In this document: positions 1 to 8,706 of the stretch, in pieces | How the letters are laid out: every line of letters starts with the position of its first letter | How positions within the stretch are numbered: the stretch's first letter is position 1 | Assembly: GCA_050916095.1 (NCBI GenBank) | Contig: CP050901.1 | Span: 3,596,001-3,660,000, forward strand | Length of the DNA: 64,000 nucleotides | Direction of reading: 5' to 3' | From: JANPCX01 sp050916095 | Lineage (GTDB): Bacteria > Pseudomonadota > Gammaproteobacteria > Burkholderiales > Burkholderiaceae_C | The notes under the pieces: generated by a model | What the model was told of the DNA's origin: nothing | Seen by the model: only the letters and a program-made list of their open reading frames with translations | Databases searched by the model: none | Translations under genes and position numbers: made by a program

Positions 1-458
1 TCCAGGTGAGCGGCCAAGGTGGCGTCGTTCACTTTGCCTTGGCGGGCAGAGGCGCGGCGTGCCAGGCGCTCGGCCACGCTGCCCAGCACATCAAAGGGCT
101 CGGCGGTGATGTCGCTGCCAGGCACCGCCTTCAAATATGCTGCAGCGTAGGCCACGCCCAGCGCCTCTGCGCCTGGCGTGTCGCGCACAAAACGCATCAC
201 CGACAGCAGCTCCGGTGCCTGTGCGGCCTCCAAGCTCGTGGTGCGCACCTGGGAGACCTTCACAAAGCCGGCGCGTTCACGGCGGTGGTCGTAGACCTGC
301 AGATGGTCCATGCGCTGGCCACGTATCTCCAGCACATCGCCTTGCCACAGAGCGGCTTGTTGCTGTGCGCTGTCGCGCGGTGCTGCGCGCAATGCGGTTT
401 GGTCTTGGGTGACGATGGCCAATGTGGCGGCCAGGGCCAAAACAGTGGCAGCCATCAT
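1..458 (-). CDS. Exported SH3-like domain protein (C-terminus beyond window edge)
   Basis: About 152 residues are visible, starting at ATG 458 (ATGATGG); the frame stays open to the left edge, so the gene is partial. The first ~17 residues are a hydrophobic export or anchor segment (MMAATVLALAATLAIV). Residues ~22-70 (LRAAPRDS..LWQGDVLEIRG..RAGFVKVSQVR) look like a bacterial SH3 fold, often seen in envelope proteins that bind peptidoglycan or ligands. Its start overlaps the stop of the upstream SPFH gene by 4 bp (ATGA), so the two are almost certainly co-transcribed and translationally coupled. No catalytic motif is visible and the function is unknown. The SH3 assignment is by pattern only. 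Confidence 0.7.
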   Translation of the reverse strand, partial: MMAATVLALAATLAIVTQDQTALRAAPRDSAQQQAALWQGDVLEIRGQRMDHLQVYDHRRERAGFVKVSQVRTTSLEAAQAPELLSVMRFVRDTPGAEALGVAYAAAYLKAVPGSDITAEPFDVLGSVAERLARRASARQGKVNDATLAAHL

Positions 459-1795
459 TGCACCTGTGCAGGGTTGGTTTCGGTATTGGCAGCGTCAACG
501 GTGGCATTGCCCGCGTTGTTCTTCAGCGCCCCCACCAAACCGGCTCCAATGAAGCCTCCGTCAGCCGGTGGCGGCGCGATGATGACCTGGATCTTGTCCG
601 ACAGTTTGTCGGCCAAGGTTTTCTGGATGAGCAGTGGATGGCGGCTGATCAAAGCCCCTTCTCGGGCCATTTGTTCGCTGTTGACCTTGCCCACTTTTTC
701 CAAGCGGTAGACCTCGGCATCGGCCAGCTTCTGGCGTGAGTCAGCTTCACCCTGGGCTTCAATCCGGCGCGACTGTGCGCTGCCTTCTGCATTCTTGATG
801 CGCGCCACCTTCTCAGCCTCGGCCTCGAACTGGCGCTGTTCGATCTGCTTTTGTTTGAAAGGCAGCACATGTTTCATGGCTTCTTCTTGGGCGCGCGCGG
901 CAATCACTTGTTCGCGGGCAGCGGCTTCAGCCGCTTTTTCGCGACGCACTTTTTCAGCCTCGGCATCCAGCTCAGACTCTTTGACCTTCTTGTCTTTCAA
1001 GTCCAAGGTGTAGCGCATTTTTTCTGCTTCCAGCTCTTCGGCCAGCAGCTTGTCCATGCCGCGTTTGTAGTCTTCAGGCAAGGTCACTTTGCCGATTTGC
1101 ACCGAGCGCAACACGATGCCCTCCGCGGCCAGGCGAGGCAACAAATCGGTCTCGATGGATTTTTGAATGTCGGAGCGTTTGCTGGAGAAGATCTCACGCA
1201 CGGTGTAGCGGCTGAAAATTTTGTACACCACACCTTGCACTGCAGGCTGCACCACCTCGCCGGCCACATCGTCGGGCAAGTCTTTGGCCAAACGTTTCAA
1301 CTGCTCAGGAGACAAGGCCCAGCGCACGGTGATGTCCACACCCAGAGACAGACCTTCCACCGACTGGTACGAGGCATCTCCAGCGCCACTTGATGGGCGA
1401 TAGGTTTGATCGCGCAGTGGCAATGCTCGCAGGCTGTGCAAACCGGGCAATACCAGCACGGTGCCACTGGAAAATTGCTCGCTGTTGCCCGTGAATTGGT
1501 TGGTGCGAATACCGACATCGCCACGTTCGACCTGCTGCAATGGCAAATGGGTGGCCAGCAGGTAGGCGGCTGCGCCTGTCAACGCCAACGCCACCAGCGG
1601 GACCCGGTTGCGGTGCAAGAAGCCTGGGCTTTTTTCGATGTCATCTTCCGGCAAGGGGTGAAACACCGTGTGGCTGGCTGCGTCTGAGGTGACGAAATCA
1701 CCGTGCAGTTCGTTGGGCGTTGTTTTGGATGCGCCGAAGCGGCGACGCCATGCAGATTGCAAGGCTAGGATCAGGGCGGTTAAACGTGTGTTCAT
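455..1795 (-). CDS. SPFH/band-7 (prohibitin-like) membrane protein
   Basis: 446 aa. One transmembrane helix lies at residues ~65-84 (VPLVALALTGAAAYLLATHL), followed by an SPFH core from ~85 to 290 (QVERGDVGIRTNQF; SLGVDITVRWALSPEQL; YTVREIFSSKRSDIQ). A long charged coiled coil (~270-380, rich in AEAEK and EKAAEAA) then precedes a flexible tail. Prohibitin/stomatin-family proteins form large membrane rings that organise membrane domains or control FtsH-type proteases; the specific role here is not evident. It overlaps the downstream SH3-like gene by 4 bp, suggesting a two-protein envelope unit. The upstream 270 bp is shared with the divergent two-component system. ATG 1795 gives a normal length for the family. 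Confidence 0.88.
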   Translation of the reverse strand: MNTRLTALILALQSAWRRRFGASKTTPNELHGDFVTSDAASHTVFHPLPEDDIEKSPGFLHRNRVPLVALALTGAAAYLLATHLPLQQVERGDVGIRTNQFTGNSEQFSSGTVLVLPGLHSLRALPLRDQTYRPSSGAGDASYQSVEGLSLGVDITVRWALSPEQLKRLAKDLPDDVAGEVVQPAVQGVVYKIFSRYTVREIFSSKRSDIQKSIETDLLPRLAAEGIVLRSVQIGKVTLPEDYKRGMDKLLAEELEAEKMRYTLDLKDKKVKESELDAEAEKVRREKAAEAAAREQVIAARAQEEAMKHVLPFKQKQIEQRQFEAEAEKVARIKNAEGSAQSRRIEAQGEADSRQKLADAEVYRLEKVGKVNSEQMAREGALISRHPLLIQKTLADKLSDKIQVIIAPPPADGGFIGAGLVGALKNNAGNATVDAANTETNPAQVQ

Positions 1796-2065
1796 GGTGG
1801 GCTCCGTGTCGGTGGGTGTGTCAGTCAGTTGTTTGTTCGCTGCCCCCGCGAGTCAATCGATCTCTAGTGGGCATGGTTGCATTTTTCTGATTCACCCCGG
1901 AGCACTCAATGCAGTCGCGGGGCCAGATGCTTCCCGCCGCAAGCGGTCTTGGTCATGCAGCGGAAACTTCGGGCAGGGCAACGGAAGAAACACTCACACC
2001 GATACAGGCATCGGCGCTTGGATAATCCTGACCACGGGGTGCCCTTGCACTCTGCGGAGATTCTG

Positions 2066-2803
2066 GTGACGACAGCCCCCAAAGTGGCCGTGATTGAAGA
2101 CGACCTGCCCACCAGCAACCAGTTGCGAGGCTGGATTGAATCTGCTCGCCCTGGCACCCGGGTGGATCAATGGTTTTCACGCGATGACGCACAAGCCGCC
2201 ATCGAGCGCGAACGGTACGACTTGGTGGTGCTCGACATCGAACTCGGGCGTGAACGCCATGCTGGGGTGGCCCTGATCAACGAAATCAACAAGCGCCACA
2301 ACACCCCGGTGCTGGTGGTATCGGCCATGCCGGCCACGCTCTACCGCGGCATCATGAAGGCGCTGGACGCCTGGGACTACCTGCAAAAAACCACCTTCAG
2401 TGAAGCCGACTTCATCGACACATTCTTGGACATCCTGCGGGCCACGCGCGACACGGTGGCACCACCGACCACGGCAACAGCCACCACCAGCGAGTTGTCG
2501 CTCGATCCGCTGCGCCAAGGCTCGGCCCTGTGGATGGGCCAGCGCATCAACCTGCCACTGACAGCCCAGCGCATCTTGGCAGCGCTGTACGAGCGGCGCG
2601 GCCAGGTGGTGTCCTATGAAGACCTCTACCAGGTGGTCAAGAGTGGTCGCAACCGCGACAACATCCGCAAACACGTCAGCACCATACGCGACGCATTCAA
2701 AGACATCGATCCCCACTTCGAAGGCATTGAAAACGTACCCATGCGCGGCTTTCGGTGGGCCGCCTCCGAAGCGCCCGCCACGAGCACGGCGAGCAAACGG
2801 TGA
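2066..2803 (+). CDS. OmpR/PhoB-type response regulator
   Basis: 245 aa from GTG 2066, chosen because the receiver fold begins immediately (PKVAVIEDD) and CGGAGA lies just upstream; an open frame extends back to 1877 but that part has no domain character. The receiver domain covers ~5-125, with the acidic pocket at E11/D12, the phospho-acceptor D57 (VLDIELG), a Ser in VVSAMP and a Lys in YLQKT. Residues ~150-240 form a C-terminal winged helix (LTAQRILAALYERRGQVVSY.. and NVPMRGFRW). It probably binds DNA as a dimer when phosphorylated by the kinase encoded next, whose GTG start overlaps this stop (GTGA). The target genes are unknown; the divergent SPFH operon is a natural candidate. Confidence 0.85.
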   Translation: MTTAPKVAVIEDDLPTSNQLRGWIESARPGTRVDQWFSRDDAQAAIERERYDLVVLDIELGRERHAGVALINEINKRHNTPVLVVSAMPATLYRGIMKALDAWDYLQKTTFSEADFIDTFLDILRATRDTVAPPTTATATTSELSLDPLRQGSALWMGQRINLPLTAQRILAALYERRGQVVSYEDLYQVVKSGRNRDNIRKHVSTIRDAFKDIDPHFEGIENVPMRGFRWAASEAPATSTASKR

Positions 2804-4956
2804 GCTGGACTCCACTGCGCTGGCAACTGCCAGGCCGAGTGCCCTTCGGGCTGCGGGCTTTTTTTCGCGGCGCTTTTTTGCTCTTGACTCTGGCCACGCT
2901 GGCCCTGGCGCTGAGTGTCTTGAAAGAAGAAAAGCAGCTCAGCTGGCGCAACTACCAGGACGGCTTTCGCAAGAACCAAGCGCAAATCGTGGCCCAACTG
3001 CGCCACCCCAGTGGTCAGTTGGCCTTACTCAACCCGAATGCGCGTGAAGGTGGACTGACGCCGCTGCGCCCCTTGGTCTTACCGTTTTCGGCCATCGACT
3101 TTGACGACAAGACCAAGGCGCAACAAGCCGTTGAAATGGCAGGCTGTTCGGTGCAGTACCCGAATGCCACGCTGTGTGTGGCCGTGGGTAACAACGCCAT
3201 GGCAGGCGGCTTCATTTACACCGTGGGCAGCTTCAACAGCGGCGAGCTGGTGGGCCGTTCGGTGGGCGAGCTGGACCTCACCACCGCCCACCGGGCCCTG
3301 GTGACCGTCGTGATGCGCGGTCAAACCTTTGGCTGGATTGCGCCCTTTGAGAAAACCGCGGACACCGGTCCTGGAGTGCGCGGCAGGCTGACGGGGTTTA
3401 TTGATGGGGCCAGCGGACCTGCGGCATCGCGCCCCGTGCGGGACTTCCGAGGCTGGCTGTGGCAGGACAACCGCTGTGCACCCACAGCGGCCCCAACGCC
3501 AGAGCCTATCGCTTCGCAAACCGCAGACGGTGCATCCAGTGGGACCGCAGACAACTGCATCAAACGCTCCTTCTTTTCCATCCGCCTGCCAGTCGAGCTG
3601 TTTCGGGACGAACTCTTCAAGCCGACCCGGCCTGTGTGGCCGCCAGCCGACTTGGATCAAATTCAAGTGCGCGTGCAGATGCTGGCACCCGGCAACGGTG
3701 AGCCACTTTTTGACAGCAACAGCGAAGGCGCTACGCCGCCCTTCTCGCTGCGCGATTTGACGCCCCTCTTGTTGCCCGGTGAAACCCTCAGCATTCGCAA
3801 AGTGGGCGCGCCCGACAACGCGCCCGATCTGCTCTTGCTCAAGGGCCAACACCTCGACGGCGAAACCAGCTCGCCCTGGCTGGAGCATTTGATTCGCAGG
3901 CTGCCTGCAGACGGCTTTGATGCGCCGCTGCAAGCCGTTGAAACCATCAACACCGCCACCGGAAGTTTTGAACTGGTGCTCAAGGGTGATGTGCGCAGCG
4001 TGAACCGCAGCCTGGGCGTGGTGGCCACGCGGGTGTCTTGGTTTGTGGGGGCCATGCTCGCCGGCATCTTGCTGACATGGTGGGCCATTGAGTTGCACAT
4101 GATCCGGCGCATCACCCTCCTGACCAAACGGGCAGCCACGATCGCACGCAACATCAACGATCAGGAGGCTACCGGCTCTGCAGCAGTGCAGCTCGATTTG
4201 AGCGACTTTCGGGGCCGGGACGAACTGGCCCTGTTGGCGGGGGTGCTCGGCGACCTGATGCAGCGCGTCAATGACGATGTGCGTCGCGAGCGCATCCGGG
4301 TCGCGCAAGAAAAAGACCAATGGCATGCGGTGGGCCACGAAATCATGTCGCCCTTGCAGTCGCTGATGGTGTTGCACGCGCAAACCGATGACCCGAGCCA
4401 TCGCTACATCAGTCGCATGCAGCAAGCGGTTCGGGTGCTCTACGGTAGCGCTTCGCCCAGTGAAGCCTTCGAATCGACCCAGCTGCAAATTCAGTCCCTG
4501 AACATTCGGGCCTTCTTGCAGCACGTGGCGGGCAACGCCATTCACGCGGGCATTGAGGGCGTGGTGTTTGAGGACAACGGCGCAAACCACGATGCCGTGT
4601 GGGTTCGCGCCGATGAGTACTCGCTGGAAGACGTGGTGACCCATGTACTGCGCAACGCAGATCGTTACCGGCCCCAAGGATCGGCGATCACGATTCGGCT
4701 GGCGATGGATGCTACGGCTGTACGCGTCACTCTCTTCAACGTGGGGCCACCGATAGAGGCGGAGCTGATGGGACGGATCTTTGAATACGGTGTCAGCGAT
4801 CCAACCGACACCAGAGATGTGGGCCAGCGAGGTCAAGGCCTTTTTGTGGCCCGCACCTACATGGCCAAAATGGGCGGCACCATCGAGGTCAGCAACCAAG
4901 CCGACGGGGTGTGTTTCACCCTCGGCCTGGAGCGCATGGCGCACGGGCCTTCATAA
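2800..4956 (+). CDS. Sensor histidine kinase with large periplasmic domain
   Basis: 718 aa from GTG 2800, which overlaps the regulator's stop by 4 bp. TM1 is at ~21-41 and TM2 at ~411-431, leaving a ~370-residue periplasmic sensor that matches no domain I recognise. It is followed by a HAMP-like linker and the kinase core: H-box with phospho-acceptor H513 (VGHEIMSPLQSL), N-box (HVLRNADRY) and G-box (GQRGQGLFVARTYMAK). The C-terminal 41 bp overlap the convergent fdhD 3' end. It is presumed to phosphorylate the partner regulator at D57. The signal is unknown, and the sensor is much larger than the usual ~120-150 residues. Long antisense frames across this gene are shadows. Confidence 0.85.
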   Translation: MSWTPLRWQLPGRVPFGLRAFFRGAFLLLTLATLALALSVLKEEKQLSWRNYQDGFRKNQAQIVAQLRHPSGQLALLNPNAREGGLTPLRPLVLPFSAIDFDDKTKAQQAVEMAGCSVQYPNATLCVAVGNNAMAGGFIYTVGSFNSGELVGRSVGELDLTTAHRALVTVVMRGQTFGWIAPFEKTADTGPGVRGRLTGFIDGASGPAASRPVRDFRGWLWQDNRCAPTAAPTPEPIASQTADGASSGTADNCIKRSFFSIRLPVELFRDELFKPTRPVWPPADLDQIQVRVQMLAPGNGEPLFDSNSEGATPPFSLRDLTPLLLPGETLSIRKVGAPDNAPDLLLLKGQHLDGETSSPWLEHLIRRLPADGFDAPLQAVETINTATGSFELVLKGDVRSVNRSLGVVATRVSWFVGAMLAGILLTWWAIELHMIRRITLLTKRAATIARNINDQEATGSAAVQLDLSDFRGRDELALLAGVLGDLMQRVNDDVRRERIRVAQEKDQWHAVGHEIMSPLQSLMVLHAQTDDPSHRYISRMQQAVRVLYGSASPSEAFESTQLQIQSLNIRAFLQHVAGNAIHAGIEGVVFEDNGANHDAVWVRADEYSLEDVVTHVLRNADRYRPQGSAITIRLAMDATAVRVTLFNVGPPIEAELMGRIFEYGVSDPTDTRDVGQRGQGLFVARTYMAKMGGTIEVSNQADGVCFTLGLERMAHGPS

Positions 4957-5794
4957 CTCCCAGCGGCGGGGAGCACGAGTGCGTGTAATGCACCACCTGC
5001 TCGCCCCGGCAAAAGCCGTACAGCTGAATACCAGCCCGGCGAGCCACCTCCACCGCCAGTGACGTGGGTGCGGAGATAGCAGCTAAAGCGCCCACGCCGA
5101 GGTGAGCACATTTGCGCACCAACTCAACGCTGGCCCGGCTGGAGACGATGACAAAACCGTGCGCAGCGGATTCACCGCCCCAAGCACGTGCGCCCAGCAG
5201 TTTGTCGAGTGCATTGTGGCGACCCACGTCCTCGCGCACTTGGGCCAGGCAGCCGTTTGCGTCCACCCAAGCGGCGGCGTGGCAAGCACCGGTTTGGGCA
5301 TTGAGCCATTGGCGTTCGGGCAAGGCGGCGAAGGCGCGTTGGATGACTTCAGTGGGCACGGCAGCCGCCGTTTGCTCGCGGCGTGGCAGTGATTGCAAAT
5401 CCAGTTGCTGCAAACTCTCCAGGCCACACAGACCGCAGCCCGTGCGGCCCTCCATGCTGCGCTTGCGCTGCTTGAAGGCGGCAAATGCGCCAGAGGCAAT
5501 CTCCAGTTGCACTTCAAAGCCTTCGGTTTGGTGAAACACGTTCACGTCGCGGCACTCGGCGCGGCTTTGAATCAAACCTTCAGACAGTGCAAAACCCAAG
5601 GCCAGGTCTTCCAGGTCTTGCGGCGTGGCCATCATCACCGCATGGGAGATGCCGTTGAACACCAGGGCCACGGGGGCTTCGACGGCGAGTTGGTCGTCGT
5701 CGGCCTGCGATGAGGCCCCATCAAACCTGACCACAGGCAAACGGCGGATCGCATCGTTGGGCTCAAGCATGGTTGGTATGTGTTGAGTCGGCAT
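4916..5794 (-). CDS. fdhD: Formate dehydrogenase accessory sulfurtransferase FdhD
   Basis: 292 aa. FdhD takes sulfur from IscS and passes it to the bis-MGD molybdenum cofactor so that formate dehydrogenases become active. The persulfide-carrying CxxC is visible as C120/C123 (GRTGCGLCG). Other family marks are VEAPVALVFNG, the DVGRHNALDKL cofactor loop and VSSRASVELVRK. ATG 5794 is used; ATG 5770 (MLEPNDA) is an alternative. It lies downstream of a YdeP/FdhF-type molybdoenzyme on the same strand, its plausible client, with a REP cluster between. Its 3' end overlaps the convergent histidine kinase gene by 41 bp. Confidence 0.95.
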   Translation of the reverse strand: MPTQHIPTMLEPNDAIRRLPVVRFDGASSQADDDQLAVEAPVALVFNGISHAVMMATPQDLEDLALGFALSEGLIQSRAECRDVNVFHQTEGFEVQLEIASGAFAAFKQRKRSMEGRTGCGLCGLESLQQLDLQSLPRREQTAAAVPTEVIQRAFAALPERQWLNAQTGACHAAAWVDANGCLAQVREDVGRHNALDKLLGARAWGGESAAHGFVIVSSRASVELVRKCAHLGVGALAAISAPTSLAVEVARRAGIQLYGFCRGEQVVHYTHSCSPPLGVMKARAPCAPGRG

Positions 5795-5811
5795 TAATGA
5801 ACTTGAATATC

Positions 5812-5971
5812 CCGTTCGGGCTGAGCTTGTCGAAGCCCAGGTTTCGCGCGCTGCCCTTCGACAAGGCCTTTAGAGCCGCTAACAAAACACCGCATACACC
5901 GTTCGCCCTGAGCTTGTCGAAGGGCCTTGCACCGAGGTACTCGCTGGCTTCCACAAGCTCAGGGCAAACGG
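5812..5971. repeat. REP cluster (four units, alternating orientation)
   Basis: Units are seen at 5812-5838 (CCGTTCGGGCTGAGC...), a truncated inverse copy at 5854-5868 (CCCTTCGACAAGGCC), 5899-5924 (CCGTTCGCCCTGAGC...) and an inverse copy at 5951-5971 (CCACAAGCTCAGGGC...). Each is an imperfect palindrome with arms GTTCG..CTGAGC and TTGTCGAA. They fill the gap between fdhF-like and fdhD on the same strand and may act as a transcript-stabilising or attenuating hairpin array. The same family recurs at 58.1, 59.7 and 62.8 kb. Confidence 0.85.
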
Positions 5972-5973
5972 AT

Positions 5974-8322
5974 TTAAGTTGAACAATGCCGACTCAAAAG
6001 CGGCTTTCGCGTGGAAGATACCGAAGGCGCTGCGGCAGACAACACCACAGGAATCGCCTTCGAGGTTGGCGTGCCTGCCCCATCGGCCACGCTGGACAGA
6101 GGCAACAGCGCGTTGGTCTCGGGGTAGTAACTGGCCAAACAGCCCCGCGGAATGTCGTAAGCCACGAGCAAAAAGCCGTCGACTTGGCGCGGCATTTCAC
6201 CCGCAAACACACTTTGAATGTTGACAAGATCACCGGACTTGAAACCCTGCGCTTGCATGTCGGCCTCATTCATGAACACGACGCGGCGCTGGCCATAAAC
6301 GCCTCGGTAGCGGTCGTCCAAACCATAGATGGTGGTGTTGTATTGGTCGTGCGAACGAACCGTCGCCAAGGTCATCACCGCCACGCCTTTTGCCGCAGCG
6401 GTGCGGGCGGATTGTTGTTGGTCACCTTGGGGCAATGCGTGGGTGCGGAACTCCGCTTTGCCAGACGCCGTTTTCCAAACCCGCTCTGAGGCCGTGTTGC
6501 GCAAGCGAAAGCCGCCAGGCTTTGCAACCCGTGCATTAAAACCGTGGAAATCATCGAACACCGCTTCAATCTTGTCGCGAATGCGGCTGTAGTCTTCAAC
6601 TAACCAAGCCCAGGGCACGTTGCTCTTTGGCAAAGTGGCTAAGGCCATCCGCGCCACGATCATGGGCTCGGACAACAAATGCTCAGACGCCGGGGCATTC
6701 AAGCCTGCCGACAAATGCACCATGCTCATCGAGTCTTCCACCGAGACGCTTTGGGGGCCACCGGCTTGCACGTCAATTTCAGTGCGACCCAAACACGGCA
6801 GGATCAATGCCTGCTTGCCATGCACCACATGGCTGCGATTGAATTTGGTGGCCACATGCACGGTGAGCGCACATTGGCGCAAACCCGCCCAAGTGGTGGC
6901 GGTGTCGGGTGTGGCCGCAGCGAAGTTGCCCCCCATGCCAAAGAACACCCGGGCTCGGCCGCCGTGCATGGCGGCAATGCTGTCCACCGTGTTCAGGCCG
7001 TGGTGTCTGGGTGGTTCAAACCCAAACACCTGTTGCAGCCGGTCGAGAAATGCCGGGCTGGGTTTTTCGTCGATGCCCATGGTGCGGTCGCCCTGCACAT
7101 TGCTGTGGCCACGCACCGGGCAAGCACCAGCGCCGGAGCGACCCAGATTGCCACGCAACAGCAGCAGGTTCAGCAGCATCTGAATTGTTTTCACCGAGTG
7201 CTGGTGCTGGGTGATGCCCATGCCCCAACAAATGATGGTGCTGCGGGCTTGTGCGTACACGTCGGCGGCGAGGCAAATTTCGCGGTGGCTGAGGCCAGAT
7301 TCCGCCTCCAGCAAAGCCCAAGACTCGGCTCGCAAATTCGCGGCCAAGGCGTCGAAGCCACTCGTGTGCTCTTTGATGAACTCCCCATCGAGCACGCGCG
7401 CCATGCCCTCGGCCATCGCTGCATCATCCAGCTCCAGCAAGCGTTTGCACAAACCCTTCACTGCAGCGAGGTCGCCGCCGATGCGCACTTGAAAGTAATG
7501 CGAGCTGATGGCGGTGGAGCTACCCGTGGCCATCTCCAGCGCGTTCTGCGGGTTGGCAAACCGCTCCAGCCCGCGCTCGCGCAGTGGGTTGAAGCTGACG
7601 ATGCGCGCGCCGCGTTTGGCTGCCGCCCGCAACTCGCCCAACATGCGCGGATGGTTGGTGCCAGGGTTTTGACCGAAGATGAAGATGGCGTCGGCCACTT
7701 CAAAGTCCGCCAAAGTCACTGTGCCCTTGCCCACACCGATGGTGGGTTTGAGCGCCACACCGCTGGGTTCGTGGCACATGTTGGAGCAGTCGGGGAAGTT
7801 GTTGGTACCGAACTCGCGGACAAAGAGCTGGTATAAAAACGCCGCCTCGTTGCTGGTGCGACCTGAGGTGTAGAAAAGCGCTTGATCGGGGTGATCCAAC
7901 CCGCGCAACTCCCGCGCAATCAAAACAAACGCGGCGTCCCAGGTGATGGCCTCGTAGCGATCGGTGCTCGCGCTGTAAACCATGGGCTGCGTCAATCGCC
8001 CTTGTTCTTCCAATTCAAAGTCAGACGCAAGTTCCCATTCGCTCACCGTGCGAGCCCCAATCACCTCAGGCGTAGCCCGTTTGGCCGTGGCCTCGGAGGC
8101 CACAGCCTTCACACCGTTTTCGCAGAACTCAAAGGTCGAGGTGTGGTCACGATCCGGCCAAGCGCAACCGGGGCAATCGAACCCATCAGGCTGATTCGCC
8201 GAAAGCAAGGTTCGTGCACCCTTGGCAGCAATACGCTGGCGTATCAGCTGCTTGGCCACACTTTTGAGTGCGCCCCAGCCTCCTGCCGCATGCGGGTAGA
8301 CCTCGATTTTTTGCTCCGTCAT
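5974..8322 (-). CDS. FdhF/YdeP-type molybdopterin oxidoreductase
   Basis: 782 aa from ATG 8322 (MTEQKIEVYPHAAGGWG); a GTG five codons upstream (8337) is the alternative. It is a bis-MGD molybdenum enzyme of the formate dehydrogenase alpha / YdeP group. A cysteine cluster sits at C50/C53/C67 (DCPGCAWP..FCENG), the putative Mo-ligand Cys at C183 (SNMCHEPSG), and MGD-binding segments include IFIFGQNPGTNHPRM, CPVRGHSNVQGDRTMG and SHDQYNTTIYGLDDRYRG. It lacks a selenocysteine and ferredoxin domains. The substrate is uncertain: YdeP relatives are implicated in acid resistance rather than proven formate oxidation. The downstream fdhD fits cofactor sulfuration. Confidence 0.9.
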   Translation of the reverse strand: MTEQKIEVYPHAAGGWGALKSVAKQLIRQRIAAKGARTLLSANQPDGFDCPGCAWPDRDHTSTFEFCENGVKAVASEATAKRATPEVIGARTVSEWELASDFELEEQGRLTQPMVYSASTDRYEAITWDAAFVLIARELRGLDHPDQALFYTSGRTSNEAAFLYQLFVREFGTNNFPDCSNMCHEPSGVALKPTIGVGKGTVTLADFEVADAIFIFGQNPGTNHPRMLGELRAAAKRGARIVSFNPLRERGLERFANPQNALEMATGSSTAISSHYFQVRIGGDLAAVKGLCKRLLELDDAAMAEGMARVLDGEFIKEHTSGFDALAANLRAESWALLEAESGLSHREICLAADVYAQARSTIICWGMGITQHQHSVKTIQMLLNLLLLRGNLGRSGAGACPVRGHSNVQGDRTMGIDEKPSPAFLDRLQQVFGFEPPRHHGLNTVDSIAAMHGGRARVFFGMGGNFAAATPDTATTWAGLRQCALTVHVATKFNRSHVVHGKQALILPCLGRTEIDVQAGGPQSVSVEDSMSMVHLSAGLNAPASEHLLSEPMIVARMALATLPKSNVPWAWLVEDYSRIRDKIEAVFDDFHGFNARVAKPGGFRLRNTASERVWKTASGKAEFRTHALPQGDQQQSARTAAAKGVAVMTLATVRSHDQYNTTIYGLDDRYRGVYGQRRVVFMNEADMQAQGFKSGDLVNIQSVFAGEMPRQVDGFLLVAYDIPRGCLASYYPETNALLPLSSVADGAGTPTSKAIPVVLSAAAPSVSSTRKPLLSRHCST

Positions 8323-8706
8323 GTGAGACGCTTTCACTTGGAAACATGCCAGGTGGTGACTTTATCGAAACAACAGATGACGCAAATCGTTAAACATGAC
8401 TCGTCACTTGGGCCATCGCAAAGCAATCGGAAAGGCCCGTCGGCAGTGCATTTGCCACCCGACCCTTCACAAGAGAAAGCAAGAGATGGCCCGCCAATCG
8501 TCAGCATCCGTGAGCGCCCGAGGTATCCCCTCTGCGGACACGCGTTGTTGACCTCAGCTCAGCCATTTAATTTGAACTCGCCACGACACCCACGCCACCG
8601 CCTTCACGTTCCGTAACAAAAGTAATACCGGCGCGCAGTCCATCGCAATATCGGGGCCATAAGATGCGCGAGTCATCATTCCTCAAACCACCAGGGAGCC
8701 ATAAAA
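8323..8706. other. Divergent intergenic region, no gene seen
   Basis: This lies between the minus-strand molybdoenzyme and the plus-strand glycosidase. I see no convincing ORF, RNA or repeat. A purine-rich AGGGAG lies 11 bp before ATG 8707 and is the likely ribosome binding site of the glycosidase gene. No clear -35/-10 pair was found for either direction. Confidence 0.5.

Noticed and set aside
3079..4944. 621-codon open frame on the minus strand across the histidine kinase
   Set aside because: It is exactly antisense to a well-supported kinase, is His/Gln/Gly-rich as expected for a complementary high-GC frame, and has no motif.
5763..5982. Two short ORFs over the fdhD upstream region
   Set aside because: They are translations of REP units (RPFDKLRANG-type peptides), not genes.
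6679..7836. 385-codon plus-strand frame inside the molybdoenzyme gene
   Set aside because: Shadow of the real minus-strand gene; composition is His/Ala/Gly-rich and no family is recognisable.
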